NCBI GenBank assembly: GCA_032173965.1 | Contig: CM063283.1 | Coordinates: 81,284,743-81,348,742, forward strand | Reading direction: 5' to 3' | DNA from: Sitta carolinensis | Lineage: Eukaryota > Chordata > Aves > Passeriformes > Sittidae | DNA length: 64,000 bases | Shown here: one piece after another, positions 63,905 through 64,000 of the stretch | How the letters are laid out: each line of letters begins with the position of its first letter | Position numbering within the stretch: the stretch's first letter is position 1 | Position numbers and translations under genes: made by a program | Notes under the pieces: generated by a model | What the model was told of the DNA's origin: nothing | Databases searched by the model: none | What the model saw: the letters and a program-made list of their open reading frames with translations, nothing else

Positions 63905-64000
63905 TGAGGAATCATAGCAAATCCTGAGCTGGAAGGATCCACAAACATCATCAAAGTCAACTCCTATTCTCTTCAAAGACAGTAAAGAATGAATGAAGAA
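63905..64000 (-). mobile_element. CR1 LINE 3' end fragment, antisense, cut by window edge
   Basis: It starts GAGGAATCATAGCAAATCCT and continues GAGCTGGAAGGATCCACAAA and CATCATCAAAGTCAACTCCT, the antisense opening of the CR1 3' end in which GAGTTGGAAGGGACC-like wording is typical. It continues past the window. Confidence 0.8.

Overview
The window is vertebrate nuclear DNA, almost certainly avian and probably from a passerine. It is AT-rich, mostly non-coding and intron-containing. It carries many degraded CR1 LINE fragments, the dominant LINE of birds and other sauropsids, and at least five solo LTRs of bird-type endogenous retroviruses. There is no bacterial-style gene density, operon, tRNA, rRNA or CRISPR array.

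Only one gene can be supported: the 3' end of DHRSX on the + strand, a short-chain dehydrogenase/reductase of the dolichol biosynthesis pathway. Its penultimate exon (10219-10426) carries the SDR catalytic YxxxK motif. Its terminal exon (42988-43185) ends in TAG and is followed by a short 3' UTR with an ATTAAA signal at 43426-43431. The two exons are joined in phase 0 across an intron of about 32.6 kb. Bases 1-10218 are the 3' part of the preceding intron; earlier exons lie outside the window. From about 43.45 kb to the end I see no gene.

The rest is a record of transposition. Family A has three solo LTRs in the same (minus) orientation at 23265-24664, 38074-39470 and 47453-49397. Each is flanked by its own perfect 5-bp target-site duplication (GTAGA, ATGTT, ACTTC). 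The second and third bracket the terminal DHRSX exon. The third is a distinct subfamily with an 11-unit, 39-bp minisatellite and a very CpG-dense block. Family B has two solo LTRs in opposite orientations at 31047-31462 (+, TSD ATGGT) and 33776-34345 (-). CR1 fragments lie at about 7.1, 19.4, 39.7, 40.7, 41.1, 44.8, 51.4, 54.0 and 63.9 kb. Local tandem duplications (83 and 91 bp), an (AT)n microsatellite, an A30 run and a G/T-rich tract complete the picture.

I did not find a new multi-gene biological system. The most noteworthy signals are the LTR/minisatellite architecture around the last DHRSX exon and the CpG-dense LTR block downstream of it.
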